Positions 37,545-47,068 are shown, counted from the stretch's first letter. The stretch: DNA of 64,000 nucleotides from Planctomycetaceae bacterium (GCA_020638995.1 JACKHM010000003.1:496001-560000); one strand, 5' to 3'. Numbers and translations are program-made. The notes: generated by a model not told the origin, from the sequence alone.

Positions 37545-38777
37545 GTGTTGCAACTACGTTCAACTGGATACCCGTTGCTGGCAGTGCTGGCGAGTTCGCT
37601 TTGTGCCGCGAATCCTCTGTGCGGACAGGGCTTTCCGCCCTACGTAGCTCCGAGTCAAGCAATCAGACCGTCGAAAGTATTCGAGGCAGCGGAGACCGTC
37701 GCTCGTGTAGGTGATCAGCACATATTCCAGGGTGACCTGGAGGGGGATGCTTACATCGTCCTGATCCCTACGCTGGAGAAGATGCCAGCGGAGGAACGAG
37801 AAAAAGCTGAATCACAAATCAAAGCCCAAGTTGCCAGCTTAGCTCAGCAAGTTTTGCGTGAAACCGTACAGCGCAAACTGATGTACGAAATGTTCCTGCG
37901 GACGATCCCGCCAGACAAACTTGAAGAAGCGAAGGCGAGCATTAAGGAACGAGTTGGCGAGCAGTTTGCTGAGTCGCTTGACGAAATGGTCGAAAAGGTC
38001 AAGAAAGCGGACAAATCTGAGTACAAAGACCTTACACGTCAAAGCTCGCAGTTGTTTCGCTTGGCCTACGTGATGAAGGAACTGAATCTATCCACAACTC
38101 GCGAACTAGACTTGCTGCTTCGACGCTATGGCACGTCGTTGGAACGGCAGCAGCAGGCCTATGCTGAAGACCAACTTGGTCGCCAGGAAATGTACAAGCA
38201 GGCTCGCAGCACCGCCGAAGTTACCTACGACGATATGGTGACGTACTATCAAGAACACATTGACGACTTTCGCGTCGCGACACGTGCTCGGTGGGAGCAG
38301 ATCACGATCAAGTTTAACGAGTTTCCAACAAAGTTCGACGCCGGGGAAGAGATCGCCAAAGTCGGAAACGAGCTGTTCTATGGAGCGCCGTTTAAGCAGG
38401 TAGCCAAGCGTCATTCACACGGTGATAAGGCCAGCGAAGGCGGCTATCACGACTGGACGGATTGGGGCGACTTCAAAATATCGAGAGAGATCAACGAGGC
38501 TGTCTTCTCGATCACGCCCGGCGAATTGAGTTACATCATCGAAGACACCGAGGGCTTGCACATCGTTCGGGTCATCGAGCGGCAAGACGCCCATGTGATT
38601 CCGTTTGCCGATGCTCAAGTGACGATCAAGGAACGCATCCAAGGTGACCGCCGAAACGAAGTGATTAATAAGTACTTGGCGGATCTGCAGGATCGTATTC
38701 CCGTATGGACGATCCACGACGAATCAGGGTCGCAAGAACAGATCGCAAAGCCGTCGCGCACGAACAGCATCCGCTAG
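37545..38777 (+). CDS. Periplasmic PpiC/SurA-type peptidyl-prolyl isomerase
   Basis: A protein of 410 residues from the GTG at 37545, which starts a signal peptide (LQLRSTGYPLLAVLASSLCAANPLCGQ, partly). The N-terminal helical region resembles the SurA chaperone arm (EEREKAESQIKAQVASL, LRETVQRKLMYEMFL). A parvulin rotamase domain follows at about residues 265-370: RWEQITIKFNEF, AKRHSHGDKASEGGYHDW, ISREINEAVFSITPGELS and LHIVRVIERQDA. Expected role: folding aid for envelope proteins. The frame opens at 37470, but codons before 37545 would bury the signal peptide. Confidence 0.85.
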   Translation: MLQLRSTGYPLLAVLASSLCAANPLCGQGFPPYVAPSQAIRPSKVFEAAETVARVGDQHIFQGDLEGDAYIVLIPTLEKMPAEEREKAESQIKAQVASLAQQVLRETVQRKLMYEMFLRTIPPDKLEEAKASIKERVGEQFAESLDEMVEKVKKADKSEYKDLTRQSSQLFRLAYVMKELNLSTTRELDLLLRRYGTSLERQQQAYAEDQLGRQEMYKQARSTAEVTYDDMVTYYQEHIDDFRVATRARWEQITIKFNEFPTKFDAGEEIAKVGNELFYGAPFKQVAKRHSHGDKASEGGYHDWTDWGDFKISREINEAVFSITPGELSYIIEDTEGLHIVRVIERQDAHVIPFADAQVTIKERIQGDRRNEVINKYLADLQDRIPVWTIHDESGSQEQIAKPSRTNSIR

Positions 38778-38837
38778 CCGGTCACTCAACGGCCCGCGCC
38801 CCCTTGGGAAGAGCTGTCAGGTCGTTATCATTTTGGC

Positions 38838-39380
38838 ATGAATCTGCCAACGGAACACGCGGCAAAGCCCAACTGTAATATCGAATTGAAGGCCCGGCTC
38901 TTGTCCTTTGAGGCCGCAGAAAAGATCGCCAAGGCGATTGCCGAAGTTCGACTGCCTGACCAGCACCAGATCGACACGTACTTTCACTGCAGCGAAGGAC
39001 GTCTAAAACTTCGGGAGATCATTGGGCAGCGTGCCGAGCTGATCGCCTATTGCCGCGCGAACGAGAACGGCCCTAAAGCGAGCAAGTATTTCGTGCTGCC
39101 GGTGTCTTCACCAGATCGCTTTAAAGAGGCACTGACGACGACACTTGGGATCCGAAGCTGTGTCGAAAAGCACCGACAGATCTACTTGCATCAAAATGTC
39201 CGAATCCATTTAGATCGTGTTTCAAAACTCGGCGACTTCTTGGAGTTCGAGGCAGTTCTTAGCGACGAGCATTTGGAGCCCGATTCACGGCGGTTAGTCG
39301 AAGATTTGCGTGATCGATTCGAGCTTTCAGAGGGCCAGTTGCTGAGGGCTTCGTATGGCGAAATGATAGAAGGCGTGTGA
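38838..39380 (+). CDS. CYTH domain protein (class IV adenylate cyclase-like)
   Basis: A 180-residue protein with the CYTH tunnel-fold pattern: NIELKARL (the E-x-K part of ExExK, with Asn in place of the first Glu), DTYFHCSEGRLKLREI, AELIAYCRAN, HLDRVSKLGDFLEFEAVL, and a C-terminal helix LSEGQLLRASYGEMI. Family members make cAMP (CyaB) or hydrolyse triphosphates such as thiamine triphosphate; the sequence alone does not decide. The stop overlaps the longest frame of the next gene, murB, whose real start is about 105 bases further on. Confidence 0.85.
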   Translation: MNLPTEHAAKPNCNIELKARLLSFEAAEKIAKAIAEVRLPDQHQIDTYFHCSEGRLKLREIIGQRAELIAYCRANENGPKASKYFVLPVSSPDRFKEALTTTLGIRSCVEKHRQIYLHQNVRIHLDRVSKLGDFLEFEAVLSDEHLEPDSRRLVEDLRDRFELSEGQLLRASYGEMIEGV

Positions 39381-39484
39381 CCGGCCATCGCGTTGACACT
39401 CTTTCGGTCGCGGCCTATGATCGCGGAGCGAGCTTGACGTACGTCACACTTTGGCGATTGCCCCCAACTAATGCAGGAGTTTCC

Positions 39485-40363
39485 ATGGGATTGTTCAGCG
39501 GCTTTGAGCACATCGTTCGAGAACAGGAACCGCTTGCCCCCTACACATGGCTTCGCGTTGGCGGACCTGCCCAGTACTTCGCCGAACCGACATCTGTCGA
39601 CGAGTTGGTCGACTTGGTCAAACATTGCGCCGAGAACGAAGTGCATGTGCGCGTGCTTGGATCGGGCTCGAGTTTGCTGGTGCGTGAAGCTGGCGTGAGC
39701 GGTCTCGTCGTACATCTAGCCGCGGCCGCATTCTCACAGATTTCTGCGGAGGGGAACACAGTAACAGCGGGTGGCGGTGCGAAACTCAGTCATGTTATCT
39801 CCACGGCGGTGCGCGAGGGACTTGCGGGACTTGAGCCCCTGGCCGGTGTACCCGGTACGGTCGGCGGCGCGCTGCACGACAACGCGGACGCGAATGGTAC
39901 CGATATCGGCCAGTGGACGTCCAAGGCCACGATGCTGACTCGAACCGGTGCGATTGTCGAGCAACAAGGCGACCAGCTGCGATTCGCTTATCGCGACAGT
40001 AGCTTGGACGAACTGGCCATTCTGAGTGCGGAGTTTACCCTTGAGAAGGCGGACGCTGAGGTACTCACCAAGCGGATGCAAAAGTTCTGGATTGTCAAAC
40101 AATCGAGCCAGCCTACGGCAAACGAGAATCCGGCGTGCGCCTTCAAAGACGTCGGAGGGATGAACGCGGCGACGCTCATCGAGCAGGCGGGTTGCAAGGG
40201 CGCAGCGGTGGGGAGCGCCGCCGTTAGCCAACGTGACAGTCGATTCATTGTCGCTAATCCGGGAGCGACCAGCGATGATGTGCTGAAGTTGATCGAAAAA
40301 ATCCAGGCTGCTGTGCACGAGCAACTTGGCGTCGAGCTCGAGACACAAGTTCGTATATGGTAG
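39485..40363 (+). CDS. murB: UDP-N-acetylenolpyruvoylglucosamine reductase
   Basis: A 292-residue enzyme that makes UDP-MurNAc for peptidoglycan using FAD and NADPH. The ATG at 39485 has AGGAG upstream; the longer frame from 39377 adds an unrelated extension. Motifs: YTWLRVGGPAQYFAEPTS (FAD loop), VRVLGSGSSLLV, LAGVPGTVGGALHDNADANG, AYRDSS with the catalytic Tyr/Arg region, and NPACAFKDVGG plus LIEQAGCKG, with the substrate-protonating Ser/Glu in the C-terminal domain. It shows that this planctomycete can make peptidoglycan. An FtsQ-like gene follows. Confidence 0.93.
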   Translation: MGLFSGFEHIVREQEPLAPYTWLRVGGPAQYFAEPTSVDELVDLVKHCAENEVHVRVLGSGSSLLVREAGVSGLVVHLAAAAFSQISAEGNTVTAGGGAKLSHVISTAVREGLAGLEPLAGVPGTVGGALHDNADANGTDIGQWTSKATMLTRTGAIVEQQGDQLRFAYRDSSLDELAILSAEFTLEKADAEVLTKRMQKFWIVKQSSQPTANENPACAFKDVGGMNAATLIEQAGCKGAAVGSAAVSQRDSRFIVANPGATSDDVLKLIEKIQAAVHEQLGVELETQVRIW

Positions 40364-40445
40364 TGACCGACCGCTAGCAACCAAAAATCGAGATTCAGCC
40401 AATCGTTCCCCTCTGCTAAGCTTCCCGCCCTATCATGGAGGAGCT

Positions 40446-41354
40446 ATGGCGGCAAGGAAGCGGAAAGAGTCTGATGCAACCGACAACGGGAGCCGCATGG
40501 CGTCGGGTTTCGCCGGGCTGATTGGCGCGACGGTCGTTATTGCCGGATTGATGGTTGCCGCGTTCTTCGCTTGGAAGCATTGGGCAAAGCCAGTTCTCCA
40601 GATCTCGCGCTATCAACTTACTCCCGAGAATCTGCGCATACCTCCTCCGCCTCCTTGGATTCGGACTGACATCAAAGCAGAAGTGTTCCGGGATGCAAGC
40701 CTCTCCGATGCTTCTGCACTGGAGGAGGACCTGACTCCGCGCGTCGCACACGCGTTTGAAATGCATCCGTGGGTAGCGGAAGTAACGCGCGTGAGCAAGC
40801 AAGCGCCATCGAATGTTATCGTTGACTTGACGTACCGCCAGCCGATTGCCTGGGTCGAAGTCCCCGAGGGGATGTTCGGGCAGCAAGGACAAGCGGCGCT
40901 TCCGATCGATGGCGAATCGGTGTTGTTGCCCCAAGACGGCTTTACTCCAGAGGACCTCGGCCTTTTCATTCGAATTGATGTCGAAAATCTATCGATGTGC
41001 GGACCAACGGGAGCACCTTGGGGTGATCCGCGAGTAGCCGGTGCGGCAGCAATTGCGACCATTCTCGGAGATCAATGGCGTGAGCTAGGGCTTTACGAGA
41101 TCAAGGTCGTGGCCGACTACAGCCGTCCCAACATTCCTTCGAGCACTCGATACGAATTACTCACACCGAAAGAAAAGCGTCTAATCTGGGGCAGCGCGCC
41201 GGGAGCAGAGTTTCCGGGCGAATTACCCGCCATAGCTAAGGTTCGCCTGTTGCGCGACTACGTCCAAAAGCGAGGTCGTCTTGACGAGAGTGCCGTACTT
41301 GGGCTGGATCTTCGCAGCCCTGAATCGATCAGAACGGCGCTACTGCCGCGTTAG
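40446..41354 (+). CDS. FtsQ/DivIB-like membrane protein
   Basis: From the ATG at 40446, with GGAGG before it, the protein has 302 residues. It has a basic cytoplasmic tail (MAARKRKES), one transmembrane helix (about 20-43), a Pro-rich linker (IPPPPPWIR) and an extracytoplasmic part with POTRA-FtsQ features: HAFEMHPWVAEVTRVSKQAP, VDLTYRQPIAWVEV, then LPIDGESVLL. This follows murB, as ftsQ does in classical division clusters. Function as FtsQ is inferred from fold pattern and position; identity to FtsQ is low. It ends convergently with csrA, sharing the bases TTAG. Confidence 0.55.
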   Translation: MAARKRKESDATDNGSRMASGFAGLIGATVVIAGLMVAAFFAWKHWAKPVLQISRYQLTPENLRIPPPPPWIRTDIKAEVFRDASLSDASALEEDLTPRVAHAFEMHPWVAEVTRVSKQAPSNVIVDLTYRQPIAWVEVPEGMFGQQGQAALPIDGESVLLPQDGFTPEDLGLFIRIDVENLSMCGPTGAPWGDPRVAGAAAIATILGDQWRELGLYEIKVVADYSRPNIPSSTRYELLTPKEKRLIWGSAPGAEFPGELPAIAKVRLLRDYVQKRGRLDESAVLGLDLRSPESIRTALLPR

Positions 41355-41548
41355 TCCTCTTTGGTTGCCTCAGCGACTGAGAACTCGCCGCTGTCCAGTA
41401 ACTCCCGCAACTCACGACGCATCACCGTACAGTTTTCCGGAGCTTCGATTCCAATTCGAACGCCACCTCCGGCGACTCGAACGACGGTAACCGTAATGTC
41501 GTCGCCGATGACGAAACTCTCACCAACTTTGCGTGTGAGTACTAACAT
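41351..41548 (-). CDS. csrA: Carbon storage regulator
   Basis: A 65-residue RNA-binding regulator, about the usual length of CsrA. It opens MLVLTRKVGESFVIGDDI and shows the conserved VRIGIEAPENCTVMRREL, with the RNA-contacting Arg and the Leu of the first strand. It binds GGA-containing leaders and controls translation. The frame is open to 41641, but the ATG at 41548 gives the standard start and AAGGTG lies upstream. Its stop overlaps the stop of the convergent FtsQ-like gene. Confidence 0.95.
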   Translation of the reverse strand: MLVLTRKVGESFVIGDDITVTVVRVAGGGVRIGIEAPENCTVMRRELRELLDSGEFSVAEATKED

Positions 41549-41658
41549 CGAGTCTTCACCTTGACTTGACAGTCTGCTCTGGGCCATCCGCCACTTGCGA
41601 CCAATGGGGCGAATCTTATCAGTGCCCAGCTGGTATTGCAAGCAATTGGGGAGTTAGA

Positions 41659-43134
41659 TCAGGAGTTTCGGACTCTCCGAAAAATAGGCCAAATGAGTAG
41701 TCCAGCGGCAAATAGGCAAAAGACAAGTGAGATCGGACTCGTCAGGATTGGCAAGTAGCTGCCCCCGGAAGCTTGCAGTCCCGCACCCAGGTTTTCCTCC
41801 GCGATCGGGGCCAAAATGAAGCCAATTACAAACGGAGCCAACGGAATTTTGATTGATTCCAACGCGAAACCAAAGGCTCCGAACGCGAGCATGACCCAAA
41901 CATCAAACATGCGGTTGTTCTGGGCATACGAACCAACAACGCAACAAACCAAGATGACGGGCACAAGGTAGGCTCGCGGGGCGTTCATTAGTTTCGTCAA
42001 GTAACGAATGCTGGCCAGCATGAACCCGGCCATTGCGAAGTTAGCGACCAATGTCGCCGCCATAATTGTGTAGACAACTTCCGGATTGTCTCGAAAGAGT
42101 AAGGGGCCTGGGGTAAGTCCGTGCAGCACTAATGCCCCCAGCAAAATCGCGTCGATCACACTTCCCGGAATACCCAAGGCAACCAGCGGAATCAACGCGC
42201 CGCCGACAGTTGCGTTGTTCGCCGCTTCCGAAGCGATGATGCCTTCTTCCGATCCCTCGCCGAAACGCTCCGGGGTCTTTGACATCGCTTTCGCGGCCGA
42301 GTAAGCCAGAATTGATCCGATATTTGCCCCGACACCGGGCAGGATGCCGACCCAAACGCCAATCAAAGAAGAACGCACAAGATTAAACGCGTGTGTTGTC
42401 CAGTCTCTCACGCTAAGCAACAGCCCGCCACTGTCGTACTGAGTCACCTCTGCATGATCGTCGAGACGCAAGACTTCTCGAACCAATTGGCCAACTGCGA
42501 ACAAGCCAATCAGTACGGGCAACAGCTGAAAACCCGCGTCCAACTCGCGAAACCCGAGAGTCATCCTGGGATCGCCAGTGGCAGGGTGTACTCCCGGTAA
42601 ACTGGCCATCACTCCGAGCAGCCCGGACAGCGTACCTCGGGTCAGCGAATTGCCACTGACTGAGGCGATCAACATCAACGCCATGAATGTCAATGAAAAG
42701 AAATCAAACGGCCCGAGGTGGGTCGACAGGTTGGCGATTGGCTTTGACAGGAGCACCAGGAAGAGCCAAGAAATGGAGCCGCCGACGAACGACGCTGCGA
42801 CGCCTAGCCCCAGGGCACGCCCCGGCTTGCCGTTCGCCGCCATGGGATGGCCGTCCAGGGTCGTCATGATCGAGGCGGGAGTTCCAGGCATGCGCAGCAA
42901 GGTTGCGGAGATCAGCCCGCCGCTGATCGAACCGACATACATCGACACTAGTAAAATCATCGCGTCGGCGGGATCGCTCATCGTGTAGGTCAATGGCAGG
43001 GTGAGTGCAATCAGCATCGCGCCCGTCAGTCCAGGGATAGCGCCAACCATCACGCCCAACACGACGCCAATCAACATCAAGCACATGGGCCATGGCGTCA
43101 AAAGATGTTCGAATGCGGCGGCAAAATCCGTCAT
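41659..43134 (-). CDS. TctA-family large membrane subunit of a tripartite tricarboxylate transporter
   Basis: A 491-residue membrane protein with about 11-12 helices. Family signatures: LIGVVLGVMVGAIPGLTGAML at the start, VGSISGGLISATLLRMPGTPAS, IGVWVGILPGVGANIGSIL, and VVGSYAQNNRMFDVWVMLAFG near the C-terminus. It forms the translocation channel for tri- or dicarboxylates driven by ions. The binding-protein/small-subunit fusion gene is about 110 bases upstream on the same strand, so the two-gene unit makes a complete three-part transporter. Confidence 0.93.
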   Translation of the reverse strand: MTDFAAAFEHLLTPWPMCLMLIGVVLGVMVGAIPGLTGAMLIALTLPLTYTMSDPADAMILLVSMYVGSISGGLISATLLRMPGTPASIMTTLDGHPMAANGKPGRALGLGVAASFVGGSISWLFLVLLSKPIANLSTHLGPFDFFSLTFMALMLIASVSGNSLTRGTLSGLLGVMASLPGVHPATGDPRMTLGFRELDAGFQLLPVLIGLFAVGQLVREVLRLDDHAEVTQYDSGGLLLSVRDWTTHAFNLVRSSLIGVWVGILPGVGANIGSILAYSAAKAMSKTPERFGEGSEEGIIASEAANNATVGGALIPLVALGIPGSVIDAILLGALVLHGLTPGPLLFRDNPEVVYTIMAATLVANFAMAGFMLASIRYLTKLMNAPRAYLVPVILVCCVVGSYAQNNRMFDVWVMLAFGAFGFALESIKIPLAPFVIGFILAPIAEENLGAGLQASGGSYLPILTSPISLVFCLFAAGLLIWPIFRRVRNS

Positions 43135-43246
43135 CGGAATCGATACTCCAGGCAGCTGAAATCGTTAAATGGAAAACGGCTTGGTGCAAGTGATCAGCGA
43201 TTGGGCGAACTCACAAACCGCAATACAAAGCTCTTTTGCCGTCAAG

Positions 43247-44632
43247 CTAGGGTAGAACAAGCGAAAACAGTTCCGTGAAAACGTAACTTAGACCGAACGA
43301 CATCGCGGTTGCGACGATCACCAGAGGGAGCAATGCCCGAATTTGAAAACGTGTGAATACCAAGCCGGCAAGTGCCACGAAGCCGAACGTCCCAATCGTA
43401 AAACCGACGAAGTTCAGAGATAGCAATCCGACATATAGGATCGTCACAACAACGAACGCCATTGCTGCACGCACACAATACGACGACCACTCGATGTGCC
43501 TCGCCGAACGACTCGCTTCACGGAGTGTCTGGACACCGACGACAACTGCCAATGCCGTTGTAGCAAGCCCGACATACAGCGGCACGTTGGGCAATTCCTG
43601 TGTCGCTCGTAGTTCGACGGCAGACACCGTTGCCTGTCTGGCGGCGATTTCCTTTCGCATTTCCTCGCCGCGAATAAATGTTGGCTCGCAATGAATTTTT
43701 CGCATTCGCTCGATCACATCTTCATTCTGCATGGCCTTTCGTAGCGCCGTTGCGAACACGTCGATGCGATCTTGAGGAGTTCCCTTCGGCGCCCACCAAA
43801 ACTGCATATTTATATGTTGCACTGGGACACCTTGTTCGAACGTCGTGGGAATGTCGGGCGCATCGGGACTGCGGTGGTCATCACAGTAGGCAATGGCGCG
43901 TAGACCGGCAGATTCATATCGAAGGTACTCCTCTAAGGAGAATGCTGAAACAGCTGCGTGCCTTCCCAGTAAATCATGGAGCCGTTTCTCTCCACCACCG
44001 CTTTGCGTAAATCGGAAGCGAGCTCCGGGCCAGTGTTGCTCGAGCATGGCGCCAACGAAGTGAACCGGTGCTCCAATATTTGCGGCGAAGACGAGCCGAT
44101 CCGGTCTCGCTTTAGCGTCTTCAAGTAGCTCGGGAAGCGTGTGGTACCTCGATTTCTCGGCGACGGCGATCACCAGTCCGATTCGCCCAGTGCCAGCAAT
44201 CGGCTCGAATGCTTCTGAACCGTACTCCGCCTGCCCCGAATATTTTGCGGACACGATCGCCTCGTGGAGCAGCAGCAGAGTATAGCCGTCAGGTTCCGCA
44301 TTCTTGACGCGGCGGCTGCCGATCGTCGCACCGGCGCCGGGAACATTCACGATGACCAACGGTTGTGGAAGCAATTGGTGATCCTCGATCGCTTGCTTTA
44401 GTGCTCGTGCGTACGTATCCGTTCCCCCACCAGCGCCAAACGGAACGACCAATTGGATAGGCCGATCCGGGTATTCGCCGAACACCGTCCCGCTCAACAG
44501 CAGCGATACAATCACGCAACTGCAGATGTTCGCTAAGGTCGTCGTCGTCGTTTCTTTTCGAACGGACTTAGAAAATGCCTCAAAATCGCTTCGCCCCGAA
44601 AAAACTCCTGCTCCCGAGACGTTCACATTCAT
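43247..44632 (-). CDS. TctC-type binding protein fused to a TctB-like membrane domain
   Basis: From the ATG at 44632 the protein has 461 residues (a TTG at 44653 is also open). After a long N-terminal tail and a hydrophobic segment (CSCVIVSLLLSGTVFG), the TctC/Bug solute-binding domain runs from about 55 to 325: PDRPIQLVVPFGAGGGTDTYAR, NVPGAGATIGSRRVKNAEPDGYTLLL (partly), FWWAPKGTPQD. The C-terminal 120 residues have four hydrophobic helices (YVGLATTALAVVVGV, AMAFVVVTILYVGLLSL, FTIGTFGFVALAGLVF, LLPLVIVATAMSFGLSYVF), which is the TctB small-subunit pattern. In most bacteria these are separate genes. The fused form would tether the receptor to the transporter. Confidence 0.85.
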   Translation of the reverse strand: MNVNVSGAGVFSGRSDFEAFSKSVRKETTTTTLANICSCVIVSLLLSGTVFGEYPDRPIQLVVPFGAGGGTDTYARALKQAIEDHQLLPQPLVIVNVPGAGATIGSRRVKNAEPDGYTLLLLHEAIVSAKYSGQAEYGSEAFEPIAGTGRIGLVIAVAEKSRYHTLPELLEDAKARPDRLVFAANIGAPVHFVGAMLEQHWPGARFRFTQSGGGEKRLHDLLGRHAAVSAFSLEEYLRYESAGLRAIAYCDDHRSPDAPDIPTTFEQGVPVQHINMQFWWAPKGTPQDRIDVFATALRKAMQNEDVIERMRKIHCEPTFIRGEEMRKEIAARQATVSAVELRATQELPNVPLYVGLATTALAVVVGVQTLREASRSARHIEWSSYCVRAAMAFVVVTILYVGLLSLNFVGFTIGTFGFVALAGLVFTRFQIRALLPLVIVATAMSFGLSYVFTELFSLVLP

Positions 44633-44727
44633 AAGAAGATATTCAATACGCAAAGGTGCAACCGGTATCCCTTGGGATGCTCATCGTAACCGATTCAGAA
44701 GCGGGCCAAAATGCGTGGCAAGCAATG

Positions 44728-45513
44728 TTATCGAAAGCGAGCCAAAACTCGATTCATGAACGGCGGGCAAAGGCGATCGAGCCAGACAAGAGATTTCCCG
44801 CCGAAGCTTAGGATGATCTCGTGCTTTCCATTCCGCATCGCACGGACAATCTTTCGCGCGACCACGCGGGGAGACATGCCGTCCTTTGCACGCGCGGCTG
44901 ACTGGTCATCGCCATCGATGGCTCGATCGAAAAACTCACTAGACGTCGTACTGGGGCTAACGACCAGCACGTCGATCCCATCGCCCGCGAGCTCGCATCG
45001 CAAAGCATCGCTGAATCCGTGCATGGCGAATTTGCTGGCACAATACTCGCTCTTGTTGGCGACCGCCCGGTGACCGAGCACGGAGCTGACGTTAACAATG
45101 ATTGGGTGGCGACTCTTTTGTAGTTCAGGCAAGGCAATTCTGATTAACTCGACGGGCGCGAAGAAATTGACTTCCATCACTTGTCGGAGACGCGACTCGT
45201 CGGCCAGTGCAAACGGCCCTAACGCCCCGATTCCCGCATTGTTTATTAGCGCGTCCAATCCACCAAATTCTTGAACGGAAGCAGCTACAATCGCATTCTG
45301 TGTCGCCGGCTCAACGATATCGCCTGCGACCGCTATGGCATCTCGTCCCAGAGACTTCAGCGTTTTGCGCAAATCGTCTAAACGATCCGCTCGTCGAGCG
45401 GTGATGACGAGCCTTGCGCCGTGTTTGGCGAGTTCGATCGCTAGTTCGCGTCCAATGCCGCTCGATGCGCCCGTAACGATTGTTCGGAGGTCCGCAATCT
45501 TTCGGAATGCCAT
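44728..45513 (-). CDS. Short-chain dehydrogenase/reductase
   Basis: A 261-residue classical SDR. NAD(P) site TGASSGIGREL, TARRAD (NADP-type basic residues), DALINNAGIG, catalytic VNVSSVLG Ser, and YCASKFAMH with Tyr and Lys. The substrate is unknown. The start lies three bases after the hflX stop, so the gene is in the flavin reductase-hflX-SDR operon. Confidence 0.92.
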   Translation of the reverse strand: MAFRKIADLRTIVTGASSGIGRELAIELAKHGARLVITARRADRLDDLRKTLKSLGRDAIAVAGDIVEPATQNAIVAASVQEFGGLDALINNAGIGALGPFALADESRLRQVMEVNFFAPVELIRIALPELQKSRHPIIVNVSSVLGHRAVANKSEYCASKFAMHGFSDALRCELAGDGIDVLVVSPSTTSSEFFDRAIDGDDQSAARAKDGMSPRVVARKIVRAMRNGKHEIILSFGGKSLVWLDRLCPPFMNRVLARFR

Positions 45514-45516
45514 CGG

Positions 45517-46863
45517 TTATGCAACGTCCTCGACGGCATCAGCGCCTTGGCCACTTTCTGCGCTGTTCGTATCGCGGCCATTCGTTTCGTGACTGCGAAT
45601 GGTTGCTTCCGACTCATCGATGCGACCAAGATACTTTTGCGGCATGCGACAGTGGATGGTTACTTTCGTGTCCGTAAATCGCTTTGACAGGACATCGCCG
45701 TGCGCAGCGATGTACGCCATCAATTTGCCATTTTCCACGGTTGTCTCGATGTCAACATCGCGGAACGATCGACTGAGTGTATTGCTGACGGCCCAGGCGA
45801 ACTTTTCGAGCCCTTCGCGCGAAACGGCGCTCACTGCAATCGCATTGGGATAGCGACGCAGAACACCTTCCAGGCGTGCAGGCGAATCGAGCGCGTCCAA
45901 TTTGTTCAGTACCAGCAGCGTGTCCTTTTCTTCTATCCCAATTTCGTGGAGGACGTCGTAAACGGCACTGATTTGGTCCAAAACGGCAGGGCTGCTGATG
46001 TCAGCGACGTGAAGCAGGAGATCCGCTTGGCGTGCTTCTTCGAGTGTTGCTTTGAAACTAGCGATCAAACGGTGAGGCAAGTCGCGGATGAAGCCAACCG
46101 TGTCGCTTAGCAATACCGGCCCCCAATGTGGAAGTTGCCAGCGGCGAGTGCGTGTGTCTAGCGTTGCAAACAACTTGTCCTCGGCAAGAACATTCGCAGT
46201 TGTCAGCGCATTCATCAAAGTGCTCTTGCCCGCGTTCGTATACCCGACGAGCGAGACGGTCATATGTTCACCGCGTGCAGCAACTTGGCGTTCTTTGCGG
46301 CGTTCGACTCGGTCCAACTCCGTCCGCAGATCGTGGATCCGTTTTTCCACCAAACGACGGTCGACTTCCAATTGCTTTTCACCAGGGCCACGCATGCCGA
46401 CTCCCATATTGAGACGCGACAGGTGAGTCCACATGCGCTTCAATCGTGGTAACGAGTACTCAAGTTGAGCAAGTTCTACGGCCAGCCGGGATTCGTACGT
46501 TTGAGCATGAGTCGCGAAGATATCGAGAATCAACTCGGTTCGATCGATCACCTTGACTTCCAACGCCTTTTCGATGTTTCGAGTTTGAGCCGGACTGAGA
46601 TCATTGTCGAAGATGACTACGTCTGCATCATGCATCTCAACCAGTCGCTTCAGATCTTCAAGCTTGCCCTTGCCGATGAACGACGTTACGTCGGGCTTGT
46701 CGCGACGTTGGGTGAGTCCCGCGACGACTTTCGTACCGGCGGTTACCGCCAGCCCCTCGAGCTCTTCGAGCGGATCGTCTTCGAACTGCTGGTTAGGGAG
46801 AATCACACGCACGAGGACAGCGTTTTCGCTGACGACTCCGGTCGTTCGTTCTTGATCGTACAC
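45517..46863 (-). CDS. hflX: GTPase HflX
   Basis: The HflX core of about 448 residues: N-terminal HflX domain (LEELEGLAVTAGTKVVAGLTQ, with SFIGKGKLEDLK), the NDLSPAQTRNIEKAL and GMRGPGEKQLEVDRR linker, then the G domain with G1 GYTNAGKSTL, G3 DTVGFI and G4 NKLD. It binds the large ribosomal subunit and rescues stalled ribosomes. The frame extends to 47238 but there overlaps the upstream flavin reductase by 170 bases with no HflX-like sequence. I place the start at the GTG at 46863, the first usable start codon near the domain; this choice is uncertain. Confidence 0.9.
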   Translation of the reverse strand: MYDQERTTGVVSENAVLVRVILPNQQFEDDPLEELEGLAVTAGTKVVAGLTQRRDKPDVTSFIGKGKLEDLKRLVEMHDADVVIFDNDLSPAQTRNIEKALEVKVIDRTELILDIFATHAQTYESRLAVELAQLEYSLPRLKRMWTHLSRLNMGVGMRGPGEKQLEVDRRLVEKRIHDLRTELDRVERRKERQVAARGEHMTVSLVGYTNAGKSTLMNALTTANVLAEDKLFATLDTRTRRWQLPHWGPVLLSDTVGFIRDLPHRLIASFKATLEEARQADLLLHVADISSPAVLDQISAVYDVLHEIGIEEKDTLLVLNKLDALDSPARLEGVLRRYPNAIAVSAVSREGLEKFAWAVSNTLSRSFRDVDIETTVENGKLMAYIAAHGDVLSKRFTDTKVTIHCRMPQKYLGRIDESEATIRSHETNGRDTNSAESGQGADAVEDVA

Positions 46864-47068
46864 GTGTTGGCTGGGTTCCTGTTGATGCTTTACTTGCTTC
46901 GACGTCAGTGACGAGTATCTCGAATGAAACTGCGATTGCCCTCGCAGTCGAGTGACTACTCTATTGTACCTCGCGGATGCACAGACAGAAGAACCCTCTC
47001 CGATCGGGCTGCTGCTACTCGCATCACAATCAAGACACTTGCGGAAGCACGCGGGTTCGGTCGACGAG

